Assembly: GCF_900103135.1 (NCBI RefSeq)
Contig: NZ_FNGO01000001.1
Span: 124,001-188,000 of the forward strand
Direction of reading: 5' to 3'
From: Halarsenatibacter silvermanii
GTDB taxonomy: Bacteria; Bacillota; Halanaerobiia; Halanaerobiales; Halarsenatibacteraceae
Length of the DNA: 64,000 nt
Below, in pieces: positions 26,400 through 34,852 of this stretch; the stretch's first letter is position 1; every line of letters starts with the position of its first letter. The position numbers and the translations under genes were made by a program. The notes beneath the pieces were generated by a model. The model did not search any database. It saw only the letters and a list, made by a program, of their open reading frames with translations, and was not told where the DNA came from.

Positions 26400-27734
26400 T
26401 CAAATAGGGATAATAAGCGATCCCAAAAATGCAATAATCAGACCTAGCACACCTATGATTCCCGTCACAACCGTGTAGGTTTTGAGACCTCCCCGGGTGG
26501 TCAGACCGGAAAGTTTGGTGGTTATCCAGAAACCGCTGTCATTGACATGCCCGAGACAGAGACCGCCGGTACCTATGGCCATAGCCACCCAGATGGGGCT
26601 GACGTCTGTACCGCCGATAACCGGTGCCATCAGTCCGCCGGCAGTCAGTATGGCGACGGTACCAGATCCCTGGGCGATTCTGAGCAAAAATGCGGTCAAC
26701 CAGGCCAGAAGGATAAGATTAATACCAAATCCTTCCGCTGTGGATTCTATAACTTCTGCTACTCCCGAAACATCGAGCATTTCGGCGAAGCTGCCGCCGG
26801 CACCTGTTATCAAAAGCACCAGACCAGCGGAAGACATAGCCTTTGAGAGCGCCTGATTGACAGCATCTTTATCCAGATGAGAGGAGGCCACCATATAGGC
26901 CAGGAGAGCACCTATCAGCAGAGCTATGGTCGAACTGGAGATGAAGTGAATGAAAGGAGGTGTCTCCCCGTAAACAGCCTCGCTCACAGTACCTGTCAGA
27001 ATCAGGAGTACCGGAGCTAAAATCGGCAGCATGGAGCTGGCAAATCCGGGCAGCTCTTCAGGTCTCATATCATCAGCTTCTTCCATATCTTCGATGGCGG
27101 CATGATCGAGATCCTTCTCAGGATTGAAAAAGCCTCTGTCCAGAAAGAAAATTTTGTAGATATAAACAGAGAGAATGACCAGCAGCACGCCGGCCACCGC
27201 GCCGACTCCTATCATCAGACCCAGGTCTATCTCCAGCATCTCGGCCAGAGCCAGCGGACCGGGAGTAGGTGGAACCAGCATATGAGTTGCGAGCGCTCCG
27301 GAAACCAGAGCTGCTACAAAAAGAGCGATGGTCCTGCCTGTCAGCTTGGACATACTGCGGGCGATGGGAATAATTATAACATAAACAACATCGTAAAATA
27401 CAGGAATTGATCCTATAAATCCGGTGCCGGCGGTGGCAAAGGAAGCCTTATCCTCGCCAAAAATATCCAGAAGCTTATTGGCGATGGAATGAATTCCACC
27501 GCAGGCTGCCAGCAGCTGACCGAGCATGATACCGAAACCGATGGGAAGGCCGATGGATGCCATCATATCCCCGAAACCGGTGCCGATGGCGTCTACAGTC
27601 GCTTCAAAACCCAGTCCTACTGCCAGACCATAATAGATCGAGGCTATGATCAGGGTCATGGCAGGATTGAGCTCGAACTTCATTATCAAAATAAGAATTA
27701 TGAAAACCGCAATTCCAACGTGTAAAAGCAGCAT
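26400..27734 (-). CDS. GntP-family permease (gluconate/sugar-acid:H+ symporter)
   Basis: 444 residues with 12 or so membrane segments and typical GntP sequence: GFGDMMASIGLPIGFGIMLG, the histidine-bearing ATHMLVPPTPGPLA and GTGGLCLGHVNDSGFW. Family members import gluconate, D-glycerate, L-threonate or similar hydroxy acids with protons. ATG at 27734 with GAGGGG upstream. Its place between two dehydratases, a glycerate kinase and a four-carbon acid kinase makes it the likely uptake system of this pathway. Substrate among C3-C6 acids is not resolved. Confidence 0.9.
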   Translation of the reverse strand: MLLLHVGIAVFIILILIMKFELNPAMTLIIASIYYGLAVGLGFEATVDAIGTGFGDMMASIGLPIGFGIMLGQLLAACGGIHSIANKLLDIFGEDKASFATAGTGFIGSIPVFYDVVYVIIIPIARSMSKLTGRTIALFVAALVSGALATHMLVPPTPGPLALAEMLEIDLGLMIGVGAVAGVLLVILSVYIYKIFFLDRGFFNPEKDLDHAAIEDMEEADDMRPEELPGFASSMLPILAPVLLILTGTVSEAVYGETPPFIHFISSSTIALLIGALLAYMVASSHLDKDAVNQALSKAMSSAGLVLLITGAGGSFAEMLDVSGVAEVIESTAEGFGINLILLAWLTAFLLRIAQGSGTVAILTAGGLMAPVIGGTDVSPIWVAMAIGTGGLCLGHVNDSGFWITTKLSGLTTRGGLKTYTVVTGIIGVLGLIIAFLGSLIIPI

Positions 27735-27842
27735 TATTTAATTACACCCCTCGTTGAATTATAAATCCGACATTTTTACTGCGCTCTTCTCAAAAAGAGG
27801 ACTTATGATCCTGTCGCAATCAGCTGACAGCTGCTTAAAGTT

Positions 27843-28355
27843 TTAACCGGTCTCTTCGCGCAGGCAATTGAGTATTCTGCCAAAATAAAGCGTGTGCATA
27901 TCCCAGTCTGGATAACAATCTTCCAGCACCTCGCTTTTAACAAGCTCCTTATCCATGCTCTGACTGTATTCCAGCGAACATTCATAATGAACATCACAGC
28001 CACCGATGAGCGGAGTATGTACCTCATTTCCTGAAAGTTTTTCCAGGTCACATTCAGCGAACTTGTCATAATTGCGGCCGGAACGGGAACCGCAAAACTC
28101 AAGCTCCTCCTCCAGGCCGGAAAATGGTATGCTGACGGTGAATTCATCGGCTTTTTCGATCAGTTTAAAAGTGTGACGCGACTCTCTCACCAGAACCAGC
28201 AGCATCGGAACCCGCCAGATGATTCCCAGAGAAGCCCAGCCTATGGTCATTGTGTTGAGTTCGCCGCTGTTCTGAACCGTCAGAAAGCCTCCGCTGTCCA
28301 GGGCTTCTGTCACCTCAGTCAGATATTCATTGTATTCGATTTCGGTCAGCTGCAA
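27843..28355 (-). CDS. Flavin reductase family protein
   Basis: 170 residues, FMN-binding split-barrel. Shows the pattern LNTMTIGWASLGIIWRVPM for flavin phosphate and isoalloxazine, then REsRHTFKLI and the C-terminal HTLYFGRI. Such proteins reduce FMN with NAD(P)H or act as electron carriers in anaerobes. TTG start at 28355 behind AAGGAGGTGA, a strong site. It is embedded in the sugar-acid operon, where its role is unclear; it might serve redox upkeep of the Fe-S dehydratases (inference). Confidence 0.83.
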   Translation of the reverse strand: MQLTEIEYNEYLTEVTEALDSGGFLTVQNSGELNTMTIGWASLGIIWRVPMLLVLVRESRHTFKLIEKADEFTVSIPFSGLEEELEFCGSRSGRNYDKFAECDLEKLSGNEVHTPLIGGCDVHYECSLEYSQSMDKELVKSEVLEDCYPDWDMHTLYFGRILNCLREETG

Positions 28356-28456
28356 TCTCTCACCTCCTTTCCCGCTGCAGATTCTTTCGGCTTTTTCTGC
28401 CGGAATTAAAAGCCATCAATCCCGGCAAGAAGCGAGCAGCAGAAATTTTAAATCTC

Positions 28457-30148
28457 TCAGCTGCCGCCTTCCGTGGATGTTTCAGGTCGGATGACCGCTC
28501 CTTTATCAGCCGATTCGGCCAGCGAAGCGTAGGTGGCCAGATAACCACTATCTATTTTGAGGGAGGGACGCTCCCACTCCTCCAGCCGGCGGGAAATCTC
28601 CTCATCATCAACATGCAGATGGAGTGAGCGTTCTGGAATATCTATGGTTATTTTGTCGCCTTCCTGCACGGCGGCCAGCGGCCCACCTTCATAGGCCTCG
28701 GGAGAGATATGGCCGACAAAACAGCCGTTGTTGGTCCCGGAAAAACGTCCGTCGGTGATCAGAGCTGTCTTTAGAGCCAGCCCCTTACCGTAAAGCAGCT
28801 TGAGCGGCTTATACATCTCCCTCATGCCGGGTCCACCTTTAGGCCCTTCGTACTTTATGACCAGCACATCGCCAGATTCTATCTCGTCCCCGCTGATGGC
28901 CTGATTGGCCTCCTCTTCAGAGTTGAATACCCTGGCCCGGCCGGTAAATTTATGCATATCAGGATGTATGGCCGAAGGCTTGGAAACGCCGGTGTTGGGG
29001 GCGATATTGCCCCGAAGTATCGCCACTCCCCCCTCTCCTTCATGAGGGTTGTCAGGCGTCCGAATCAAATCTTCATTCTCTATTTCCGCTCCCCGAAAAT
29101 TCTCCTCCACAGTGCAGCCGTTGACGGCGAGAGCATCGCCATCCAGATAATCCTGCAGACTCTTATAAAGTGCCTGAACTCCGCCGGCTCGCTCAAAATC
29201 AGGAACATTGTATTCATCGGTCGAGGGATAGATTCTGGCCAGATAGGGAGTTTCACGGCTGTACTTTTCGAATACATCGATAGAGAGGTCGACCCCGGCC
29301 TCGCTGGCCAGCGCCATCAGGTGCAGAACGGCATTCGTCGACCCGCCGAAAGCTATAATGGTCCGCACCGCGTTTTTTAAAGATTTCTCGGTGATGATCT
29401 CGTCAGAAGTTATGTCCTCTTCCACCTGATCGACGATATTGCGGCCGGTCTTACGGGCCAGCCTCGTCCGCCGGGCCGAGGTCGCCAGCGCTGTCCCGCC
29501 GCCGGGCACCGTCATGCCCAGTGCCTCGGCCAGAGCCGACATGGTGTTGGCTGTGCCCAGAAAAGAACAGGAACCGCAGGTGGGGCCGGCTTTATCCTCC
29601 AGCTCCCGGTACTCCTCCAGAGTTATCTCGCCGTTTTCTAGCATGCCCAGAGCCTCGGTCAGCGAGGTGATATCCGATGTGCGGCCGTCAAAACACATGC
29701 CTCCCTCCATGGGACCTCCGGGCAGCAGGATGGAGGGGATCTCCAGCCGGGCGGCCGCCATCAGCATACCCGGTACGATTTTATCACAGGAACCCAGAAG
29801 CACCACCGCATCAAGCCTATGGGCCTGAACCATGAGCTCGACGCTGTTGGCGATCACCTCCCGGGTCGGCAGAATATAATGCATGCCATCATTGCCCTGC
29901 GCTATGCCATCACAGGCGGAGATAACTCCGAATTCCAGCGGCGTCCCGCCGGCCTGCCAGATGCCGTCCTTAACCGCTTCTGCCACCCGATCGAGATTAT
30001 ATGAGCCCGGCACCAGCTGATTCCAGCTGTTGGCCACCCCGATCAGGGGACGCTCCAGTGCTTCATCGTCAAATCCCATCGATTTAAAGAGTCCGCGCTG
30101 CATCGAATTCTCCGGTATGCTGGTCACTTCATCGCTGCGCCTTTTCAT
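28457..30148 (-). CDS. IlvD/Edd-family dehydratase (copy 2, probable sugar-acid dehydratase)
   Basis: 563 residues. Fe-S ligand motifs are LGSCDKIVPGML (about residue 121) and GPTCGSCSFLGTANTM (about 190); the latter differs from IlvD copy 1 ([10 protein letters not shown]) and resembles aldonate dehydratases of the AraC/XylD-like branch. Expected to turn an aldonate into a 2-keto-3-deoxy acid. ATG at 30148 behind AGGAGTGAT. It lies between the flavin reductase and glycerate kinase genes. The two dehydratases differ along most of their length, so this is not a recent duplication. Confidence 0.87.
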   Translation of the reverse strand: MKRRSDEVTSIPENSMQRGLFKSMGFDDEALERPLIGVANSWNQLVPGSYNLDRVAEAVKDGIWQAGGTPLEFGVISACDGIAQGNDGMHYILPTREVIANSVELMVQAHRLDAVVLLGSCDKIVPGMLMAAARLEIPSILLPGGPMEGGMCFDGRTSDITSLTEALGMLENGEITLEEYRELEDKAGPTCGSCSFLGTANTMSALAEALGMTVPGGGTALATSARRTRLARKTGRNIVDQVEEDITSDEIITEKSLKNAVRTIIAFGGSTNAVLHLMALASEAGVDLSIDVFEKYSRETPYLARIYPSTDEYNVPDFERAGGVQALYKSLQDYLDGDALAVNGCTVEENFRGAEIENEDLIRTPDNPHEGEGGVAILRGNIAPNTGVSKPSAIHPDMHKFTGRARVFNSEEEANQAISGDEIESGDVLVIKYEGPKGGPGMREMYKPLKLLYGKGLALKTALITDGRFSGTNNGCFVGHISPEAYEGGPLAAVQEGDKITIDIPERSLHLHVDDEEISRRLEEWERPSLKIDSGYLATYASLAESADKGAVIRPETSTEGGS

Positions 30149-30194
30149 GCTATCACTCCTCTGTTATTGAAATCCTATTCAAACCCCTGAAATT

Positions 30195-31343
30195 TCAAAC
30201 CTGTTCCCGGCTGAGGCCGACCAGACGCATGACATTTTCAGCCGTGTCGGCCAGAAGTTTTTCAGCCCGGACGCCTATCGATTCGAGGCTGTCCGGTCTG
30301 TCTATGATAGAAAAAATCGCCTCCAGACCGTACTCGTAATTCTTCCTGTATCCCTCCCCCAGCGATCCGGCTATACAGATCACAGGCCGCCCGGGTCTGT
30401 CTTCCTTCGCCGTCTCGGTGACATGTCTGGGAGCTTTATCATGTACGGTCTGACTGTCTATCTGACCCTCACCGGTGATCACCAGCTCTGCGCTCTCCAG
30501 ATATTTTTTCAGCTCATTGGCTTCGCTCACAATCTCAGCACCCAGCCTCATTTCAGCCTCCAGCACACAGGAAAATCCTGCCCCCAATCCGCCGGCCGCT
30601 CCGGCTCCGGATACCTGCTGAGCGTCGATTCCAAACTCCTCCTTAAAAATTCTCTCGTTAAATTTTTTCATGTTCTCATCTATTTCTTCCACCATTTCAG
30701 GGATGGCCCCTTTCTGGGGGCCGTAAACCCGGGCGGCTCCCTCAGGTCCGTAAAGAGGATTGGAGACATCGCAGGCAACTTCTATCTTTGTTCCGGCAAG
30801 CCTTTCATCGACGTTTCCGGTCTTTACTTCGACTATTTTGCCCAGCTCGCCGCCGCCAAATTCTGCTTCTTCGCCGCTCTCGGTCTTAAACTCATAACCC
30901 AGAGCCTGCAGCATACCCACCCCGGCATCCATGGTGGCGCTGCCGCCAATGCCGACGATAATATGTTCAGCACCTCTGTCCAGAGCCGCGGCAATGAGCT
31001 CGCCGGTGCCATAAGTGGTAGTTCGCCCGGGATCGACGCTTTCGACATCGACGTAGGTTATTCCGGACGCGGCCGCCATCTCTATAACCGCACGACCATC
31101 GCCCAGGTCGCCAAAATGGGCTTTTACCCGTTCTCCGGTCGGACCGGTAACTTCTCTGTGAACGATTTCGCCCTGATGGGCATCGACCAGAGCCTGTACG
31201 GTGCCTTCGCCGCCATCAGCCATCGGAACTTCTATACATTCTGCTTCGGGCTCGACCCGGTTTATGCCCTCACTGACAGCCCGGGCGGCCTCGAGAGCTG
31301 TTAGACTTCCTTTAAAAGAATCGGGAGCAATCACAATTTTCAC
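30195..31343 (-). CDS. Glycerate kinase (GarK/GlxK family)
   Basis: 382 residues, glycerate 2-kinase type: N-terminal APDSFKGSLTALEAARA, ADGGEGTVQALV, GIGGSATMDAGVGMLQALG for the phosphate site and ITGEGQIDSQT near the C-terminus. Converts D-glycerate to 2-phosphoglycerate, the point where a sugar-acid pathway joins glycolysis. GTG start at 31343 with GAGGAGATGAT upstream. First structural gene after the DeoR regulator; repeat C (31361-31404) lies immediately upstream of its ribosome-binding site and may affect expression. Confidence 0.92.
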   Translation of the reverse strand: MKIVIAPDSFKGSLTALEAARAVSEGINRVEPEAECIEVPMADGGEGTVQALVDAHQGEIVHREVTGPTGERVKAHFGDLGDGRAVIEMAAASGITYVDVESVDPGRTTTYGTGELIAAALDRGAEHIIVGIGGSATMDAGVGMLQALGYEFKTESGEEAEFGGGELGKIVEVKTGNVDERLAGTKIEVACDVSNPLYGPEGAARVYGPQKGAIPEMVEEIDENMKKFNERIFKEEFGIDAQQVSGAGAAGGLGAGFSCVLEAEMRLGAEIVSEANELKKYLESAELVITGEGQIDSQTVHDKAPRHVTETAKEDRPGRPVICIAGSLGEGYRKNYEYGLEAIFSIIDRPDSLESIGVRAEKLLADTAENVMRLVGLSREQV

Positions 31344-31360
31344 CTGTTATCATCTCCTCT

Positions 31361-31404
31361 GTGATAGTGATCTTTCACGATATCTATCAACTGATAAGAA
31401 GAAG
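31361..31404 (+). repeat. MITE-like repeat, copy C (3' half only)
   Basis: Carries the family core as GTGATAGTGATCTTTCACGA and TATCTATCAACTGATAAGAA with one changed patch relative to copies A and E. The 5' part seen in A and E is absent. It sits between deoR and the glycerate kinase gene, just upstream of the kinase ribosome-binding site, in the untranslated leader if the operon is transcribed from deoR. Confidence 0.55.
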
Positions 31405-31459
31405 GGGCTCTAATTTGTAATATTTTTAATTTTTTATGATTTATAAATCAAGTTCAACT

Positions 31460-32209
31460 TTAATTCAATTCAATTTCCGGGGCCTCATCTGCTATTCTCT
31501 TCTCTAAAAGTTCCGTTTTCTCATCATCGCAGATAAAATAATCCAGACTGCTCAGATGACACACCCTGTGCACCGATTTCTTTCTGTATTTGGTATGATC
31601 AGCCAGCAGAAAAGATCTGTCCGCCGAATCTATCATCTTTCTTTTGAGAGCTGCTTTTTCGGGCGTGGGAGTGGTGAGATCAAAATCCTCCGTCAGAGAA
31701 GAAGTGCCGATAAAGGCTAAATCGACGTAAAATTCATCAAAAAATTTCTCGGCATGAGGTCCGATGGCCGAACCCACTTCCGTCTGTATCAATCCTCCGG
31801 CAAAGTAGAGAGTTATGTTGGCAAAGCTGAAAAGCTCCCCCGCTATATTGAGATCATTTGTTATTACCGTCAGCTCCTGGCTGAACTTTATATTTTGCGC
31901 CAGAGCTAAAGTGGTTGTGCCGGCGTCCAGAATGAGAGTTTGACCGGAGGCTATGAAATCCCGGGCTTTATCGGCTATCTGCCTTTTTTTATCCATATTG
32001 CGGATGCGTTTTCTGGGAAAAGGCGTCTCGCTCCGGCTGACTGCCCCTCCCCTGGTCCGGAGTATCTCATTTTTATCCTCCAGATACTCCAGATCTCTCC
32101 TTATGGTCATCTCGGAAACCTGAAATTCTTCGGCCAGCTCTTTGACTCTGACCCTGCCATCCGTTTTTAATTTCTCCAGAATACTCTTTCGCCTGTTCGT
32201 TTTGCCCAT
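31460..32209 (-). CDS. DeoR/GlpR-family transcriptional regulator
   Basis: 249 residues from the ATG at 32209, which has GGGGTGAT upstream; the longer ORF to 32290 is rejected. N-terminal helix-turn-helix: RRKSILEKLKTDGRVRVKEL and SEMTIRRDLEYLE, then the sugar-phosphate-isomerase-like effector domain with ILDAGTTTLALAQ and DLAFIGTSSL. DeoR proteins repress sugar catabolic operons and release DNA on binding a phosphorylated intermediate. As the first gene before the glycerate kinase operon it is the likely local regulator. Effector unknown. Confidence 0.9.
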   Translation of the reverse strand: MGKTNRRKSILEKLKTDGRVRVKELAEEFQVSEMTIRRDLEYLEDKNEILRTRGGAVSRSETPFPRKRIRNMDKKRQIADKARDFIASGQTLILDAGTTTLALAQNIKFSQELTVITNDLNIAGELFSFANITLYFAGGLIQTEVGSAIGPHAEKFFDEFYVDLAFIGTSSLTEDFDLTTPTPEKAALKRKMIDSADRSFLLADHTKYRKKSVHRVCHLSSLDYFICDDEKTELLEKRIADEAPEIELN

Positions 32210-32404
32210 AATATCACCCCGGACTGAAATATCATGTTTTCTGCAAAAACAATATATGTTTATTATAAAAATTTTTAATTTTACTGTCAAGTGCTCATAC
32301 TTTAACTGCTTAAAAAGTTTGAGATTGAAGAGGATTTACTTTTCCGGATTTTCTGGCAGGCACATCCAGCTTCAATCACGAATAATAAAGCAAAGGAGGA
32401 GATT

Positions 32405-33100
32405 ATGATATTTGACGACGAAGAAGCTGAAGAATATGATGATTGGTACGAGACCGAACTGGGGGCTTTTGCTGATAAAGTAGAAACCCGGCTGGCTTTT
32501 TCTCTCTTCGAACCTGAGGCCGGCAGCAGAGTGCTCGATGCTGGCTGCGGCACGGGGAATTTCAGCATAAAATTAGCCCGCCGCGGTCTGAGCGTGGTCG
32601 GCGTCGATGTTTCCGCGTCCATGCTCGAAAAAGCCCGGAATAAAGTTGAAAGACTGGATGAAGATCTGGATATCGAATTCGCCAGGATGGACGCAATCGA
32701 TCTGGAGTTTCCGGCGGAAAGTTTCGATCATGCTATTTCCATGGCGGCTGTGGAGTTCATTGAGGACGACAGCAAGGAAAAGTTCGTGCGGGAACTGCTG
32801 AAAACGGTCAAGCCCGGCGGTGAAGTTTTGATCGGCACGATCAATAAAAATTCCGCCTGGGGAGAGGCCTACAGAGAAAGAGCTCAAAAGCGGGATTCAA
32901 TTTTCTCCGAGGCTCATTTCACCTCGCCCGAAGAACTCAATGAAATAGAAAAAGAGCTTCTTCAGGAAAGCAGGGAATGCCTTTTCATCCCTCCTGATGC
33001 CGAAAGCCAGGAGATCTCTTTAGAGCGCGAAAACGAACTGGCCAAAAGAGAAGTCAGAGGAGGCTTTTTCTGTTCGCTCTGGCAAAAACCCGGCTGTTGA
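32405..33100 (+). CDS. SAM-dependent class I methyltransferase
   Basis: 231 residues, cytoplasmic. SAM-binding motif VLDAGCGTGNFSIKLA (about residues 44-59), acidic strand-2 end VGVDVS, and motif FDHAISMAAVEFIED before LLKTVKPGGEVLIGTINKNS, the UbiE/Methyltransf_11 pattern. Substrate unknown. ATG at 32405 preceded by AGGAGGAG. Divergent from deoR; followed on the same strand by the candidate small RNA. Confidence 0.83.
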   Translation: MIFDDEEAEEYDDWYETELGAFADKVETRLAFSLFEPEAGSRVLDAGCGTGNFSIKLARRGLSVVGVDVSASMLEKARNKVERLDEDLDIEFARMDAIDLEFPAESFDHAISMAAVEFIEDDSKEKFVRELLKTVKPGGEVLIGTINKNSAWGEAYRERAQKRDSIFSEAHFTSPEELNEIEKELLQESRECLFIPPDAESQEISLERENELAKREVRGGFFCSLWQKPGC

Positions 33101-33162
33101 AAACCATGATGGAAGTTTCCGAAAAAATTGAAAAATACCTCCCCCTGCTCTAAAATTTATGG

Positions 33163-33280
33163 TATAATTAAGTTGAGGGAAGTTGTCGGGGGAGGTGCCT
33201 CCGAACTTCCTTTGCAGCACAGCTATTACGACCTTACCACCCCGGGAAATAACTGCCCCCTTTTCCCGGGAACTTTTTTG
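33163..33280 (+). ncRNA. Candidate small RNA with extended -10 promoter and intrinsic terminator
   Basis: TGGTATAAT at 33160-33168 is an extended -10 promoter element. Downstream, GGAAGTT pairs with AACTTCC and an inner GGAGG with CCTCC to form one stem-loop (about 33177-33210). After about 30 bases CCCGGGAAA (33241-33249) and TTTCCCGGG (33262-33270) form a second stem followed by AACTTTTTTG, a good terminator. Expected transcript is about 105 bases. No coding capacity or known RNA family was recognised. It could also simply be the terminator of the methyltransferase gene with a chance TATAAT upstream. Confidence 0.4.
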
Positions 33281-33333
33281 TCCTCAGAATAACCCTGAGC
33301 TCGTTTGTAAATTCTTAAACCTGTCGACGGAAA

Positions 33334-34197
33334 TTATGGGCCGGAAATTATGGTCACTTCGGATAACTTTTTGATCTCCGCGGGCTCGACCTCATAAATC
33401 CTATCCAGCAGAGCCCGGCGGAACGAGGCCGGACTGCTCTCTTCTTCTGCAGCCAAATCAGCCGCGGCCGCAAATGCAGCAGCCCCGGTAAGAGCTGTTC
33501 TGAGATTTGAATTTTCTCTCTGTCGGTTCTTTTCTCTTTCACTCTGGATTTTTTGAGCAGCTGCCATTGCCCCCAGCGTGCCGGCCAGCATACAGCCTGT
33601 TCCCACTATCCTTCCCAGAAGGGGACTGCCGGCCTCCAGCCGGCATATGTAATCCTCATCAACTGCCAGATCCATACCCCCCGTGACCAGTACAGCGCAG
33701 CTGAATTCTTCCGCCAGAGAAAGGGCACTTTTTTCCAGCTCCTGATGTTCGCCCAGAGATTCAACCCCTCTTACCCGGGCTTTCCTGCCGGCCAGAGTAC
33801 TTATCTCGCCCGCATTTCCCTTGATTATATCCGGGTGATGGGTCTGTAAAAGCTCTCGCACAAAATCCGTTCTATAGGAGGTAGATCCGACTCCTACAGG
33901 ATCAAGAACTATCGGAATATCTTCTGCGGCCGCGCTTTCGGCAGCCCGGTGCATGCCGGCACAGGTATTCTCATCTATCGTGCCGGTATTGAGAACCAGC
34001 GCTTCAGCCGAGGCGGCCATCTCACCGCTTTCCTGAGGGGAGTGAGCCATTACAGGCAGAGCTCCCCAGAGTCTGATCACCTCGGCCACATCTGCCACCG
34101 TCACATAATTGGTTATAGCGTGTACCAGCGGATTCTCAACTTCCAAAATTTTCAGCAGTTTTTCGGCGATGATATTCGAACCACCTTCAGCTGACAT
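33334..34197 (-). CDS. thiM: Hydroxyethylthiazole kinase
   Basis: About 287 residues. Phosphorylates 4-methyl-5-(2-hydroxyethyl)thiazole in thiamine salvage. Typical ThiM features: PLVHAITNYVTVADVAEVIRLWGALPVMAHS, the ADSA-like SAEALVLNTGTI, VLDPVGVGSTSYRT, KGNAGEIS and the catalytic VGTGCMLAGTLGA. Two ATGs (34206 and 34197) are possible; the second is better spaced from AGGGGATG. Third gene of the thiD-thiE-thiM operon, overlapping the thiE end by 11 bases. Controlled by the TPP riboswitch at 35868-35962. Confidence 0.93.
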   Translation of the reverse strand: MSAEGGSNIIAEKLLKILEVENPLVHAITNYVTVADVAEVIRLWGALPVMAHSPQESGEMAASAEALVLNTGTIDENTCAGMHRAAESAAAEDIPIVLDPVGVGSTSYRTDFVRELLQTHHPDIIKGNAGEISTLAGRKARVRGVESLGEHQELEKSALSLAEEFSCAVLVTGGMDLAVDEDYICRLEAGSPLLGRIVGTGCMLAGTLGAMAAAQKIQSEREKNRQRENSNLRTALTGAAAFAAAADLAAEEESSPASFRRALLDRIYEVEPAEIKKLSEVTIISGP

Positions 34198-34852
34198 CGG
34201 CTTCATCCCCTTTCCCGGCCCTGTTAATCCTATCGATCATCTCTTCAGCCGTCTTTTTCACATCATCAGCCTGGTTGAGAGCACTTATCACGGCCGCTCC
34301 TGTGGCCCCAGCCCGGACGACCTCCCCGACATTATCGGGGGCTATTCCGCCAATAGCCATTACCGGCAGATCGGTGAGCTGAACTGCTCTTTTGAGTTTT
34401 TTCAGGCCTACCGCCTGCCTCTCTGCATCCAGGCGCTTGGATTTCGTGGAAAAGACAGAGCCAAATCCTATATAGTCCACTATCTCCTCATTCAGCTTCT
34501 TTACCTGTTCCGGACTGGAAGCAGAAACCCCGATGATTTTATCCGGGCCGAGCAATTTTCTGGCCTCCTGATAGGGCAGATCCTGCTGGCCTAGATGCAC
34601 GCCGTCAGCTTCCAGCGCCATAGCCAGATCGACCCTGTCATTGATTACCAGAGCGGCCCCCTGCTCCCGGGTGATCTTTCGCAGCTTCTGACCCAGCTGA
34701 TAACGACTGCGCAGATTCAGATCCTTCTCCCGCAGCTGAACCATACGCACCCCGCCGGCCAGAGACTTTTTCACCACGTCGACGCTGGTATACTCAGGAG
34801 CCAGAACCGATTCCGTGATCAAATAAAGATCCCGGTCGGCAATCGAGCTCAT
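34187..34852 (-). CDS. thiE: Thiamine phosphate synthase
   Basis: 221 residues, TIM-barrel enzyme that joins HMP-diphosphate and thiazole phosphate to give thiamine phosphate. Motifs: VQLREKDL, VINDRVDLAMALEADGVHLGQQDLP, IGVSASSPEQV, DYIGFGSVFSTKSK and MAIGGIAPDNV. ATG at 34852 overlaps the thiD stop by four bases, with its GGAGGTG site inside thiD, so it is translationally coupled. Same TPP-controlled operon. Length as usual for ThiE. Confidence 0.95.
   Translation of the reverse strand: MSSIADRDLYLITESVLAPEYTSVDVVKKSLAGGVRMVQLREKDLNLRSRYQLGQKLRKITREQGAALVINDRVDLAMALEADGVHLGQQDLPYQEARKLLGPDKIIGVSASSPEQVKKLNEEIVDYIGFGSVFSTKSKRLDAERQAVGLKKLKRAVQLTDLPVMAIGGIAPDNVGEVVRAGATGAAVISALNQADDVKKTAEEMIDRINRAGKGDEADVS

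Noticed and set aside
29080-30020. Stretches of near-identity between the two IlvD-family genes looked like a direct repeat.
   Set aside because: They reflect conserved protein motifs of homologous enzymes, not a recent DNA duplication.
33177-33210. The stem GGAAGTT/AACTTCC with an inner arm slightly resembles the acceptor and D arm of a selenocysteine tRNA.
   Set aside because: There is no anticodon arm, T arm or CCA, so it is only a hairpin.
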